Under the pieces are notes generated by a model. It was not told where the DNA came from. It saw only the letters and a program-made list of their open reading frames with translations, and ran no database searches. A program made the position numbers and the translations under genes. From contig CAYURI010000026.1 in the NCBI GenBank assembly GCA_964447275.1, positions 1 to 5,081 of the forward strand: a stretch of 5,081 bases of DNA, given 5' to 3'. This document shows, piece by piece, positions 1-5,081 of the stretch. The stretch's first letter is position 1, and each line of letters opens with the position of its first letter. Source of the stretch: DAOSVX01 sp964447275 (GTDB lineage: Bacteria; Bacillota_I; Bacilli_A; RF39; UBA660).

Positions 1-337
1 CCATCGCTATTTCATCAGTTACTGGTCTTATATTAGAAACAATAATCTTATTAGCTAGAAAAATCCCATGAGGACAATTTTCATTAGGTAGATCAATTAC
101 TTCTGCATCATCAGGAATAGTTACATCACAAATAGTATCACCACGAACTAAATATCTTAGCATTTTATCTTCTACTGAAAAATTAAATCCCCCTATTTTA
201 CCAGGATCAGTTTCCTCGGGATGCCAGTTATCAGTAGTATTAATTTCATTTTCTTTAAAAACAAAGCCATTAGCTCCTGAAGTATTACCAAACATTACTC
301 TTACAAATTTTTTGTTCTTTAAATCTTCTTTATTCAT
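1..337 (-). CDS. Conserved hypothetical protein, 3' end outside the window
   Basis: This is the N-terminal 112 codons of a gene that runs off the left edge; it is open throughout. The ATG is preceded by AGGAG with a 7-base spacer. The start lies inside the end of the MBL-fold gene: the two share 8 bp (ATGAATAA), which points to translational coupling in one operon. The protein begins MNKEDLKNKKFVRVMFG and contains GGFNFSVEDKMLRYLVRGDT (about residues 51-70), followed by a strand-rich stretch with DVTIPDDAEVI and later ANKIIVSN and PVTDE. The GFNF-EDK-RGDT-D-IP-DAEV pattern resembles small uncharacterised proteins I recall from Firmicutes and phages, with no known function. No catalytic motif, signal peptide or membrane segment is visible. 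The gene is real; its function is unknown. Confidence 0.8.
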   Translation of the reverse strand, partial: MNKEDLKNKKFVRVMFGNTSGANGFVFKENEINTTDNWHPEETDPGKIGGFNFSVEDKMLRYLVRGDTICDVTIPDDAEVIDLPNENCPHGIFLANKIIVSNIRPVTDEIAM

Positions 338-1139
338 GATATACTCCTATTTCTTCTAGATCATTAGGGACTATTATATTCCCATCAAAATAAGCTTGCG
401 CTTCTTTAGTATATAATTCTTTTCTTTTATCACCATGTGACTCTTCAGTATGATATAAAATTAAGTTTTTAACATCTAATTTATTCATTATTTCCCCAGC
501 ATTTTTAGCAGTAGAATGATGTTTCTCATACGCATGAAAAAAATTTTCTTCTGAATCTAAGCAAAAAGCTTCACACATAACATAATCTGCTCCTCTTACT
601 AAATCTTTTAATTCTGGATTAAGAGGTTCATCACCTAAAAATACTAATCTTTTATTATTTAAGATACACTCAAAACCAAATTGTTTTGTTCCTTTAGCTT
701 TAATATCAAAAAATCTGTAATTAATACCATTAATCATAACATTTTCGTTATCTTCTAAAATATGAAATATAAATATATCATTAATTGCTTCAATCAATCT
801 TTTAGGCAATAAATATTTAGACACGTTAATAATTGCATCATAGGTAACATCATTACAATATATATTAATATTAAAATCGGCTTTATTATTTATAAAATTA
901 GCAGTTATCTTTTTAAGTAACCAAATAAGCCCTAAAATATGATCAGTATGACTATGTGATACAAAAATATCTTTAACACTATATAAATCAACGTTAACTT
1001 GTTTTAATCTTTTAATTATTTCAATACTTCCACCGGTATCAACCAAAAAATTATTATGTTCATTTTGAATCACAAAACAAGTATTATATAAATCCAAAGT
1101 GCCACCATTACCAGTTCCTAACATTATTATCTTTTTCAT
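330..1139 (-). CDS. MBL-fold metallohydrolase, ribonuclease Z-like
   Basis: This 269-residue protein is a soluble metallo-beta-lactamase-fold hydrolase. After the N-terminal beta strand (MLGTGNGG, residues 6-13) comes the metal motif HSHTDH (H62, H64, D66, H67). A metal-bridging Asp follows in FLGDEP (D170). HHSTAKNAG (H207/H208) resembles the HxT-A motif of RNase Z, and LILYH supplies H230. The 22-residue spacing from H208 to H230 equals that between the corresponding His residues of Bacillus subtilis RNase Z. No His occurs between residues 127 and 201, so the usual motif III His is missing, and the segment from H67 to D170 is shorter than in true tRNase Z, suggesting that the tRNA-binding exosite arm is absent. 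It is therefore probably a paralogue hydrolysing another phosphodiester; the substrate is unknown. Its ATG follows AGGAG by 7 bases, 36 bp after the preceding gene. Confidence 0.87.
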   Translation of the reverse strand: MKKIIMLGTGNGGTLDLYNTCFVIQNEHNNFLVDTGGSIEIIKRLKQVNVDLYSVKDIFVSHSHTDHILGLIWLLKKITANFINNKADFNINIYCNDVTYDAIINVSKYLLPKRLIEAINDIFIFHILEDNENVMINGINYRFFDIKAKGTKQFGFECILNNKRLVFLGDEPLNPELKDLVRGADYVMCEAFCLDSEENFFHAYEKHHSTAKNAGEIMNKLDVKNLILYHTEESHGDKRKELYTKEAQAYFDGNIIVPNDLEEIGVYHE

Positions 1140-1175
1140 ATATAAACTCCTAATTAAGTAAATTATAACTTTTTA

Positions 1176-1871
1176 TTATTGTTTAAATTGCTCTTCATCC
1201 GATTGATTCTTAGTACCATATATACTTAATAAATCTTCTCTATTTATAAACGCATTATATCTAAGTTTTTGGATCTGTTCAATAGGCCTACTGGGAAACC
1301 ATGAAGATAGCTGTTCATCTGATAATGGTTGCAAAGAAAAACCCGCCTTTAAAAATAAAGTCTCATATTTTTTAACTAATTCAGAAGAAGCAGAAACTTT
1401 TCCTATATTAGGGTCCAAAGCTACTATTTCACCTATTAAGTATAAAGCTTCAGTTAGTTTATTGTAAAGATATTCATCGAATTTTTCTTTAGCAAGTCCT
1501 TTTCCATAATTACTAATAATTTTTCTCATATATGGCATTAAGCTATTAGGGATTAAATGAATATGCATAACACCTTCGCTTATATTATAAGAAACAAAAT
1601 CAGTTAATTGTTTATCTCTTAAATATTCAGTTCTCTCTGATAATTCAACTGCCATCCTAGCAATCATTTCATCCCAATTTCGATATTGATGAGACTGCAT
1701 ACCATTTTCAACAAAACGTTTAAGTCTATTAAATAATTCGATTCTGATTTGATCAGTATCTTTATCACTATTTATATATTCTTCATAAACTATTTGTTTT
1801 TGTTCCTCAGTAACAAAAGGGTATTCACTAGCAAGCTCATCTATTAGTCTTTTTAATTCAACTGGTTCCAT
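1176..1871 (-). CDS. Uncharacterised 231-residue protein
   Basis: I do not recognise this family. The start chosen is ATG at 1871, preceded by AGGTGG (1876-1881). The longest reading starts at a TTG five codons earlier and would place this ribosome binding site inside the coding sequence. With the chosen start, residues 1-60 look helical and charged (MEPVELKRLIDELASEYPF onward). A helical stretch around YRNWDEMIARMAVELSER leads to a strand ending in MHIHLIP, then helices, then IGKVSASSELVKKYETLFLKAGF, which looks like a small alpha/beta domain closing with a strand-helix-GF element. The C-terminal tail is acidic and Gln-rich. No nuclease, helix-turn-helix, membrane or signal motif is evident; the two His of HIH are the only hint of a metal or active site. 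It lies 28 bp after the endonuclease IV-like gene and 36 bp before the MBL gene, so it is probably co-transcribed with both. Confidence 0.78.
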   Translation of the reverse strand: MEPVELKRLIDELASEYPFVTEEQKQIVYEEYINSDKDTDQIRIELFNRLKRFVENGMQSHQYRNWDEMIARMAVELSERTEYLRDKQLTDFVSYNISEGVMHIHLIPNSLMPYMRKIISNYGKGLAKEKFDEYLYNKLTEALYLIGEIVALDPNIGKVSASSELVKKYETLFLKAGFSLQPLSDEQLSSWFPSRPIEQIQKLRYNAFINREDLLSIYGTKNQSDEEQFKQ

Positions 1872-1899
1872 ATTACCACCTAACAAAATTATAACATAT

Positions 1900-2784
1900 T
1901 TACTTAAAATATAAATCTTTCATTAACTTTGCTCCAGCATCTTGAGTATTATGAGCTTCACAAATAGTTATTGGTTTTATTTTCATTGTCTTTATAGCTT
2001 TAATATAATCTTCCGCTTTAGGCATATACTCATCATTCTCATCAAATAAAGATACTTGATCATTATTTTTCTTTTCCCCAAATACTTTATGACTTTTTTC
2101 TCCACCATCATTAAAATCGACTGGATAAACATGAAAATGAGTTTCTTCTAATACGTCTCTTCCTAATTTCTTTTCAATTTTCTTCATTACTTCAATCATC
2201 TTATCACTTGATGTCATACTACCAAATTCACGTGCATGAAGATGAGCAAAATCAATACATGGTCTAGCATATTTTACATTTTTACATATTTCAATAATTT
2301 CATCTAAACTACCTAATTGATTAACTTTACCGCCAATCTCTGGATATATTTTAATATTCTTAGTATCTAATTCATTTTCAATAGAATTAAGTGCATTACA
2401 TAATCTTTTAATACCAGATTCACGATCAGTACCATATCCACCACCGGGATGAAAGATAATTCTTGATATTCCTAAAATACCAGCTAATTTAAAAGCTTTC
2501 TTTATTTCTTCTTTTGATCTTTCTACGACATCAGACTTTAAAGAAGCCAAACTTACATAATAAGGAGCATGCATCGATAAATATATCCCATATTCTTTAG
2601 CTAACTCTTTATATCTAATGGCTTGGTCTTCCGGCATACGGATACCATATGTACATTGTAGTTCAACACCATCTATACCAAACTCTTTAGTCCATTTAAA
2701 AATATTATCTCTATTTTTCTTAAGAGGACTATTCCAAAAACCTGGAGAGAATCCTGACATGCCAAATATTGGTTTATCTTTCAT
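1900..2784 (-). CDS. Endonuclease IV-like TIM-barrel protein (AP endonuclease family 2)
   Basis: This 294-residue protein has the order of motifs of endonuclease IV, the zinc enzyme that cuts DNA 5' of abasic sites. Visible candidate ligands are H72 in MHAPYY, H112 in FHPGGG, E149 in PEIGG, D178 and H181 in CIDFAHLH, H218 in HFHVYP, H232 in GEKSH, and E276 in CEAH. The length is close to that of E. coli Nfo (285). One difference is that the Asp normally two residues before the second late His is Lys (K230), with Glu at position 229. A hydrophilic insert (about 238-254) contains QVSLF, which looks like a sliding-clamp binding peptide. A soluble cytoplasmic repair or nucleic-acid processing role is likely. 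A sugar-phosphate isomerase of the same fold is the alternative, less likely given the HAPYY and HPGG motifs. It is the first gene of its unit. The ATG has only a weak GTGAT ribosome binding site. Confidence 0.85.
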   Translation of the reverse strand: MKDKPIFGMSGFSPGFWNSPLKKNRDNIFKWTKEFGIDGVELQCTYGIRMPEDQAIRYKELAKEYGIYLSMHAPYYVSLASLKSDVVERSKEEIKKAFKLAGILGISRIIFHPGGGYGTDRESGIKRLCNALNSIENELDTKNIKIYPEIGGKVNQLGSLDEIIEICKNVKYARPCIDFAHLHAREFGSMTSSDKMIEVMKKIEKKLGRDVLEETHFHVYPVDFNDGGEKSHKVFGEKKNNDQVSLFDENDEYMPKAEDYIKAIKTMKIKPITICEAHNTQDAGAKLMKDLYFK

Positions 2785-2813
2785 AATGTATCACATCAAT
2801 TCTTTTTATAAAT

Positions 2814-2822
2814 ATTATATCA
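2814..2822 (-). promoter_or_regulatory. Extended -10 promoter for the four-gene unit
   Basis: On the minus strand this reads TGATATAAT, a perfect TGn-TATAAT extended -10. Initiation would fall near 2807, giving a leader of about 23 bases before the ATG at 2784. There is no good -35: the region about 17 bases upstream is AT-rich and lies inside the terminator hairpin of the preceding genes. The same TGATATAAT sequence occurs twice before the methyltransferase gene. Confidence 0.55.
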
Positions 2823-2823
2823 T

Positions 2824-2850
2824 AAAAAAAATTTAGAATTTAATCTAAAT
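2824..2850 (-). terminator. Weak intrinsic terminator after the endonuclease gene
   Basis: A perfect 7-bp inverted repeat (2831-2837 with 2844-2850, loop of 6) is followed on the minus strand by eight T (2824-2831, the first shared with the stem). It lies 9 bases after the TAG stop of the EcoRI-like gene, where a terminator is expected. The stem has only one G-C pair, so termination is probably leaky and some read-through into the next unit is likely. Confidence 0.5.
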
Positions 2851-2859
2851 ATTTTTATT

Positions 2860-3549
2860 CTATTTAAAGATACTCTCACTATATTTTGAATAATAGTACT
2901 GAATACTTCTCTTTGCAATATCATACATTATTTGATACATCTCTTCCTGTGTCCATGCATTTTGCCTAAAATAATAGCTTCCTCTATTAAACAGTCCTTC
3001 ATTATACAAATATGTAGTATTTAACTCTCCGAACATTGCAATAGTTGCAACACGATCTAAAATCGAAGAACCATCTTTGAAATCGTACCCATAGCCAAAG
3101 CATACAAAAGGAAAAATTGATTCGTTTAATAAAAATGTTCTAAACCCAATTACATTTTTACCAAGCCTTTCTATTGCATTTCCCATTGCTTGCAGAGGCT
3201 TTCCTTCAGCTGTTCTTTTATCGTTCGTGCCTTGATTTTTTACTTCTGTAATTAATATTGGATATTTATGCTTATTTTTATCAAGTAAATATAATATTCC
3301 TCCATCAGGCTTCATGTTTGAAGAATCAAAATAATAATGAAAATTAATGTCTTGGAAATCTTCCTTTAAAGAAGTAACAATATCTCTTAGCAAAATGCTT
3401 TTATCTAAAATTAATTTTACTTTTAGTTCTTTTTTTAAATTCTTAACAATCTTTTCTATAACCATACTACAATCAACTTCTTGATATTTTGAAATGTTAT
3501 TTATTATAGTGTTAATTCTTTGATTGCTTAGTTGCATCTTGTGACTCAT
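2860..3549 (-). CDS. Type II restriction endonuclease, EcoRI family
   Basis: This is a PD-(D/E)xK nuclease that aligns along its length with EcoRI. In the numbering from the upstream ATG at 3558, NMKPDGG (D85) and TEVKNQG (E105, K107) match EcoRI SIKPDGG (D91) and AEAKHQG (E111, K113), with the same 20-residue D-to-E spacing. MGNAIER (125-131) matches the EcoRI recognition motif, shared by enzymes reading an AATT core. SILDR (165-169) matches ILNR near EcoRI Arg200, and EEMYQIMYDIAKRSI matches the C-terminal MFEIMFDISTTSL. GAATTC is the likely target, but the outer base pair cannot be fixed by eye. I chose ATG at 3549 (229 residues) because AGGAG lies 9 bases before it, while it abuts the ATG at 3558. 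The protein is shorter than EcoRI (277) and longer than MunI (202). The gene starts inside the end of its methyltransferase, a 38-bp overlap. Confidence 0.92.
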   Translation of the reverse strand: MSHKMQLSNQRINTIINNISKYQEVDCSMVIEKIVKNLKKELKVKLILDKSILLRDIVTSLKEDFQDINFHYYFDSSNMKPDGGILYLLDKNKHKYPILITEVKNQGTNDKRTAEGKPLQAMGNAIERLGKNVIGFRTFLLNESIFPFVCFGYGYDFKDGSSILDRVATIAMFGELNTTYLYNEGLFNRGSYYFRQNAWTQEEMYQIMYDIAKRSIQYYYSKYSESIFK

Positions 3550-4699
3550 CTTTACCATCTCCTTTTTTATATTTCTCGACTAAATATAAATATTCACTCA
3601 CATGAATATTTCTTTCACGCAAATTTCTAGATCCTCTAAAAGTATTATACTTTGTTTCCATAACTTCAACCCTACCAACTCTGGATAGCAGTTCTAACAT
3701 TTCTGCTTTTTTGATAAATCCATCTGAATTAAAGGAAATTAGCAGAAATTTTGCCTTTATCTTTTTGCATAAGTCTAGCAATTGATTATACGCTTCTTTT
3801 GGCTTATTATATGATGACCTATTCCAATTTTTAGGTATTCCAGAGACTTCGCTTATTTCTTTTGGCTTTTTATATGATTTAATTAGGTTTAGCATAAAAT
3901 AATTAGATCCATATGGGTGCTGATTGTAAGGCGGATCCATATAAACCAGGTCAACTTCTTCGATTTCATCCACTAGCTTATTTGCATCTTTGCAGTAAAT
4001 CTTTACCTCGCAGTCAAAATTACTAAATACTGGAAAAGGCAATGAAATTTCTCTAGTTATCCTAGATAGCGCATCTCTATTGTTGCCTCCAAATTGACCT
4101 AGTCCGGTTTCACTATTTTTATAAAACCCTTTAAACACTCCACTAGTATTATTTTTTATAGAAGCTTCTGTTAGTAAAGGGGCTATATAAAATTTTCTTA
4201 TATCTTCAGGGACTTTTTCGATTAATTTTCTACAGGTATCAATATATTTAGCATTATATGGAGTGTAGAAGCATCTTTCTCCTTTATTGATTGCATTTAA
4301 ATCTTTGGGCGCATACATTTCCGAAATAAAACCTGGATTAAAGCCTTTGCCTATTTCTTCGTTTAAATAATTAAACCATGTAACTATTTTTGTCATGTCC
4401 AGGTCTTTTTTGTTAGAAAGGTAGCAACTATTTAAAATATATGAATATTCTTCCAAATCGTTTGTAATTAGTTTGCTACTGTGCTGTTTAAGATATCTTG
4501 ATACAATTCCAGAACCAGAAAAAATATCTAGGATTTCTAATTTATCCTTTGACATTCGCTTTTTAACTATATTTACAGCTTTGCCAATAAAATCAAGCAA
4601 TGACCTTTTATTACCAATATAGGTAATAATTTGGGTAGTTAAGAATTCTTCATCCTCAATTTGTAATTCCGGTAAATTTAATTGCTGCTGCTTTTCCAT
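3512..4699 (-). CDS. DNA N6-adenine methyltransferase, D12 class, partner of the EcoRI-like nuclease
   Basis: This 395-residue enzyme transfers methyl from S-adenosylmethionine to adenine N6 and should protect the site cut by the next gene product. The motifs run in alpha-group order: motif X TYIGNKRSLLDFI (26-38), motif I LDIFSGSGIVS (57-67), ND at 80-81, DPPYN (255-259, motif IV catalytic) followed by HPYGSNYFMLN, and LISFNSDGFI (320-329). The target-recognition region lies between about residues 85 and 235. This is the Dam/FokI-like D12 class, not the class of M.EcoRI or M.RsrI. The N-terminal 25 residues precede motif X and include QQQLNL, a possible clamp-binding peptide. The ATG is preceded by GGGGGTGG. 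The charged tail (GDGKDESQDATKQSKN) encodes the overlap with the nuclease start. Being first in the unit lets methylation precede cutting. The only GAATTC in the window (4643-4648) lies in this gene. Confidence 0.93.
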   Translation of the reverse strand: MEKQQQLNLPELQIEDEEFLTTQIITYIGNKRSLLDFIGKAVNIVKKRMSKDKLEILDIFSGSGIVSRYLKQHSSKLITNDLEEYSYILNSCYLSNKKDLDMTKIVTWFNYLNEEIGKGFNPGFISEMYAPKDLNAINKGERCFYTPYNAKYIDTCRKLIEKVPEDIRKFYIAPLLTEASIKNNTSGVFKGFYKNSETGLGQFGGNNRDALSRITREISLPFPVFSNFDCEVKIYCKDANKLVDEIEEVDLVYMDPPYNQHPYGSNYFMLNLIKSYKKPKEISEVSGIPKNWNRSSYNKPKEAYNQLLDLCKKIKAKFLLISFNSDGFIKKAEMLELLSRVGRVEVMETKYNTFRGSRNLRERNIHVSEYLYLVEKYKKGDGKDESQDATKQSKN

Positions 4700-4723
4700 A
4701 TTCCACCCCCATCAGCTTGCTAT

Positions 4724-4741
4724 ACAAAGTTATTATATCAC
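4724..4741 (-). promoter_or_regulatory. Proximal promoter of the restriction-modification unit
   Basis: On the minus strand TGATATAAT (4732-4740) is a perfect extended -10. Initiation near 4725 would give a leader of about 25 bases with the GGGGGTGG ribosome binding site well placed. The -35 region is poor (TAATTA at 4755-4760). The 18-bp box is one of two near-identical copies. Confidence 0.55.
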
Positions 4742-4788
4742 ATGAAATTACTTATAATTAAATTTTTTTTATACATTTTGTCTTCCCC

Positions 4789-4806
4789 ACAAATATATTA
4801 TATCAC
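4789..4806 (-). promoter_or_regulatory. Distal promoter box of the restriction-modification unit
   Basis: This second copy of the 18-bp box carries TGATATAAT at 4797-4805 on the minus strand and lies 65 bp upstream of the first. Initiation near 4790 would give a leader of about 90 bases. No clear -35 is seen; the T-run of the terminator falls in that position. It may be a second promoter or, with the first copy, a pair of binding sites. Confidence 0.4.
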
Positions 4807-4818
4807 TTATTTTCTCTC

Positions 4819-4844
4819 AAAAAAAGTGGAGCCTCAAAGGCTCC
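4819..4844 (-). terminator. Strong intrinsic terminator reading left
   Basis: A perfect 7-bp stem (4828-4834 with 4838-4844, GGAGCCT/AGGCTCC, 3-base loop) is followed on the minus strand by AC and seven T (4819-4825). It stops minus-strand transcripts from the right just before the restriction-modification promoters. No minus-strand gene is visible upstream of it. On the plus strand the nearest T-run (4858-4863) is 13 bases after the stem, so it is a poor terminator in that direction. Confidence 0.75.
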
Positions 4845-4874
4845 TTCAGGGGGATGCTTTTTTCGTTATTTAAT

Positions 4875-4913
4875 AATGCTTAATGTTTGATTTTGCTTTA
4901 TTTTATAAGCATT
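4875..4913. repeat. 8-bp inverted repeat
   Basis: AATGCTTA (4875-4882) is repeated inverted as TAAGCATT (4906-4913) with a 23-base spacer. There is no T-run close after either arm, so it is not an obvious terminator. It could be a protein-binding site or chance. Confidence 0.35.
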
Positions 4914-4958
4914 CGTTGTTTAATGGTTTATTTAATTTTCACTTGTTTTAGATTTTTT

Positions 4959-4980
4959 TGTGGTCTAAATGTGGTTTATA
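4959..4980. repeat. Tandem 11-bp direct repeat
   Basis: TGTGGTCTAAA (4959-4969) is followed directly by TGTGGTTTATA (4970-4980), matching at 9 of 11 positions. The period of about one helical turn would put both copies on the same face of the DNA, just upstream of the promoter for the plus-strand gene. Confidence 0.45.
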
Positions 4981-5004
4981 AAATATATTTCTGCACCATA
5001 ATTA

Positions 5005-5013
5005 TGATAAAAT
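5005..5013 (+). promoter_or_regulatory. Promoter of the plus-strand gene at the right edge
   Basis: TGATAAAAT is an extended -10 (TGn plus TAAAAT) 29 bases before the GTG start. The -35 is weak. The perfect palindrome CATAATTATG (4997-5006) overlaps the TG element and could be an operator. Confidence 0.4.
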
Positions 5014-5041
5014 ATAGTTATGAAAAATAAGAGGTGTTAAT

Positions 5042-5081
5042 GTGTCAAAAAATAAGCCACTAAAGGCAAAAGAAAAATATA
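5042..5081 (+). CDS. Start of an unidentified plus-strand gene
   Basis: GAGGTG (5031-5036) lies 5 bases before a GTG whose frame stays open to the window edge and reads MSKNKPLKAKEKY if GTG is read as Met. The ATG two bases earlier (5040) is out of frame and stops after seven codons, so GTG is the better start. Thirteen residues, rich in Lys, are too few to assign a function. It is divergent from the restriction-modification genes and shares their control region. Confidence 0.55.
   Translation, partial: MSKNKPLKAKEKY

Larger units (their letters stand above)
4724..4806. repeat. Two 18-bp direct repeats, 65 bp apart
   Basis: The copies at 4724-4741 and 4789-4806 match at 16 of 18 positions, differing only at the sixth and seventh bases. 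On the plus strand each begins ACAAA and ends TATTATATCAC. Both contain the same extended -10 on the minus strand, so similarity over TGATATAAT is partly explained by promoter function; the ACAAA end is not. Confidence 0.7.
4700..5041. other. Intergenic control region without a protein gene
   Basis: No credible gene lies in this stretch; short open frames on either strand lack both a ribosome binding site and protein-like composition. It contains, from left to right, the proximal and distal promoter boxes for the methyltransferase, the left-reading terminator, a very AT-rich segment with an inverted repeat (4875-4913) and a tandem 11-mer (4959-4980), and the promoter of the gene at 5042. Confidence 0.7.

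Noticed and set aside
1872..1886. TTG start five codons upstream for the unknown protein
   Set aside because: The AGGTGG ribosome binding site would be inside the coding sequence; the ATG at 1871 is correctly spaced.
1888..1896. TGTTATAAT, an extended -10 on the minus strand between the endonuclease IV-like and unknown genes
   Set aside because: Initiation would fall directly at the ribosome binding site, leaving almost no leader, and there is no -35; co-transcription from 2814 explains the layout better.
2618..2836. Open frame of 72 codons on the plus strand
   Set aside because: It is antisense to the endonuclease IV-like gene, lacks a ribosome binding site and has no protein-like motif.
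3779..3784. CAATTG site, and one GAATTC at 4643-4648, as evidence for site avoidance
   Set aside because: One of each in a 5-kb AT-rich window is close to what composition predicts, so it shows nothing about specificity.
4738..4776. Twelve-codon minus-strand open frame in the distal leader (MYKKNLIISNFM)
   Set aside because: Only a poor GGGG-AAG ribosome site precedes it and its composition is what AT-rich DNA gives by chance; a leader peptide cannot be supported.
4819..4863. Bidirectional terminator serving the plus strand as well
   Set aside because: On the plus strand 13 bases separate the stem from the T-run, too far for intrinsic termination, and no plus-strand gene precedes it.
4682..4873. 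Open frame of 63 codons on the plus strand
   Set aside because: It crosses the promoters and terminator of the restriction-modification unit and translates to a low-complexity hydrophobic sequence; no ribosome binding site is seen.

Overview
The window is AT-rich DNA with strong AGGAG/GGTGG ribosome binding sites and extended -10 promoters (TGATATAAT). Trp is read as TGG and TGA is not read through, so the standard code applies. Together this suggests a low-GC Firmicute, most likely of the Clostridia; the species cannot be told. Nearly all coding sequence lies on the minus strand in two transcription units, and a plus-strand gene starts at the right edge.

Unit 1 (2784 down to the left edge) holds four closely packed genes. 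They are an endonuclease IV-like TIM-barrel protein (1900-2784), an unrecognised 231-residue protein (1176-1871), a ribonuclease Z-like metallo-beta-lactamase-fold protein (330-1139), and a conserved hypothetical protein cut off by the window (1-337). The last two overlap by 8 bp. A promoter with a perfect extended -10 lies just before the unit, next to a weak AT-only terminator that ends unit 2. At least two products look like metal-dependent phosphoesterases acting on nucleic acid, but no known four-gene system is recognised.

Unit 2 (4699 down to 2860) is a complete type II restriction-modification system. An N6-adenine methyltransferase of the D12 (Dam/FokI-like) class comes first. It is overlapped by 38 bp by an EcoRI-family endonuclease with PDGG, EVK and GNAIER motifs, so an AATT core in the target (GAATTC or a relative such as CAATTG) is predicted. 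Gene order, methylase class and endonuclease length all differ from the classical EcoRI system.

The 342-bp region from 4700 to 5041 holds the control signals. Two near-identical 18-bp repeats each carry an extended -10 reading toward the methyltransferase. There is also a strong intrinsic terminator reading left, an 8-bp inverted repeat, an 11-bp tandem repeat, and a promoter plus ribosome binding site for the gene that begins at 5042.

The points most worth a second look are the EcoRI-like nuclease paired with a D12 methylase, possible sliding-clamp binding motifs in the methyltransferase (QQQLNL) and in the endonuclease IV-like protein (QVSLF), and the duplicated promoter box before the restriction-modification genes.
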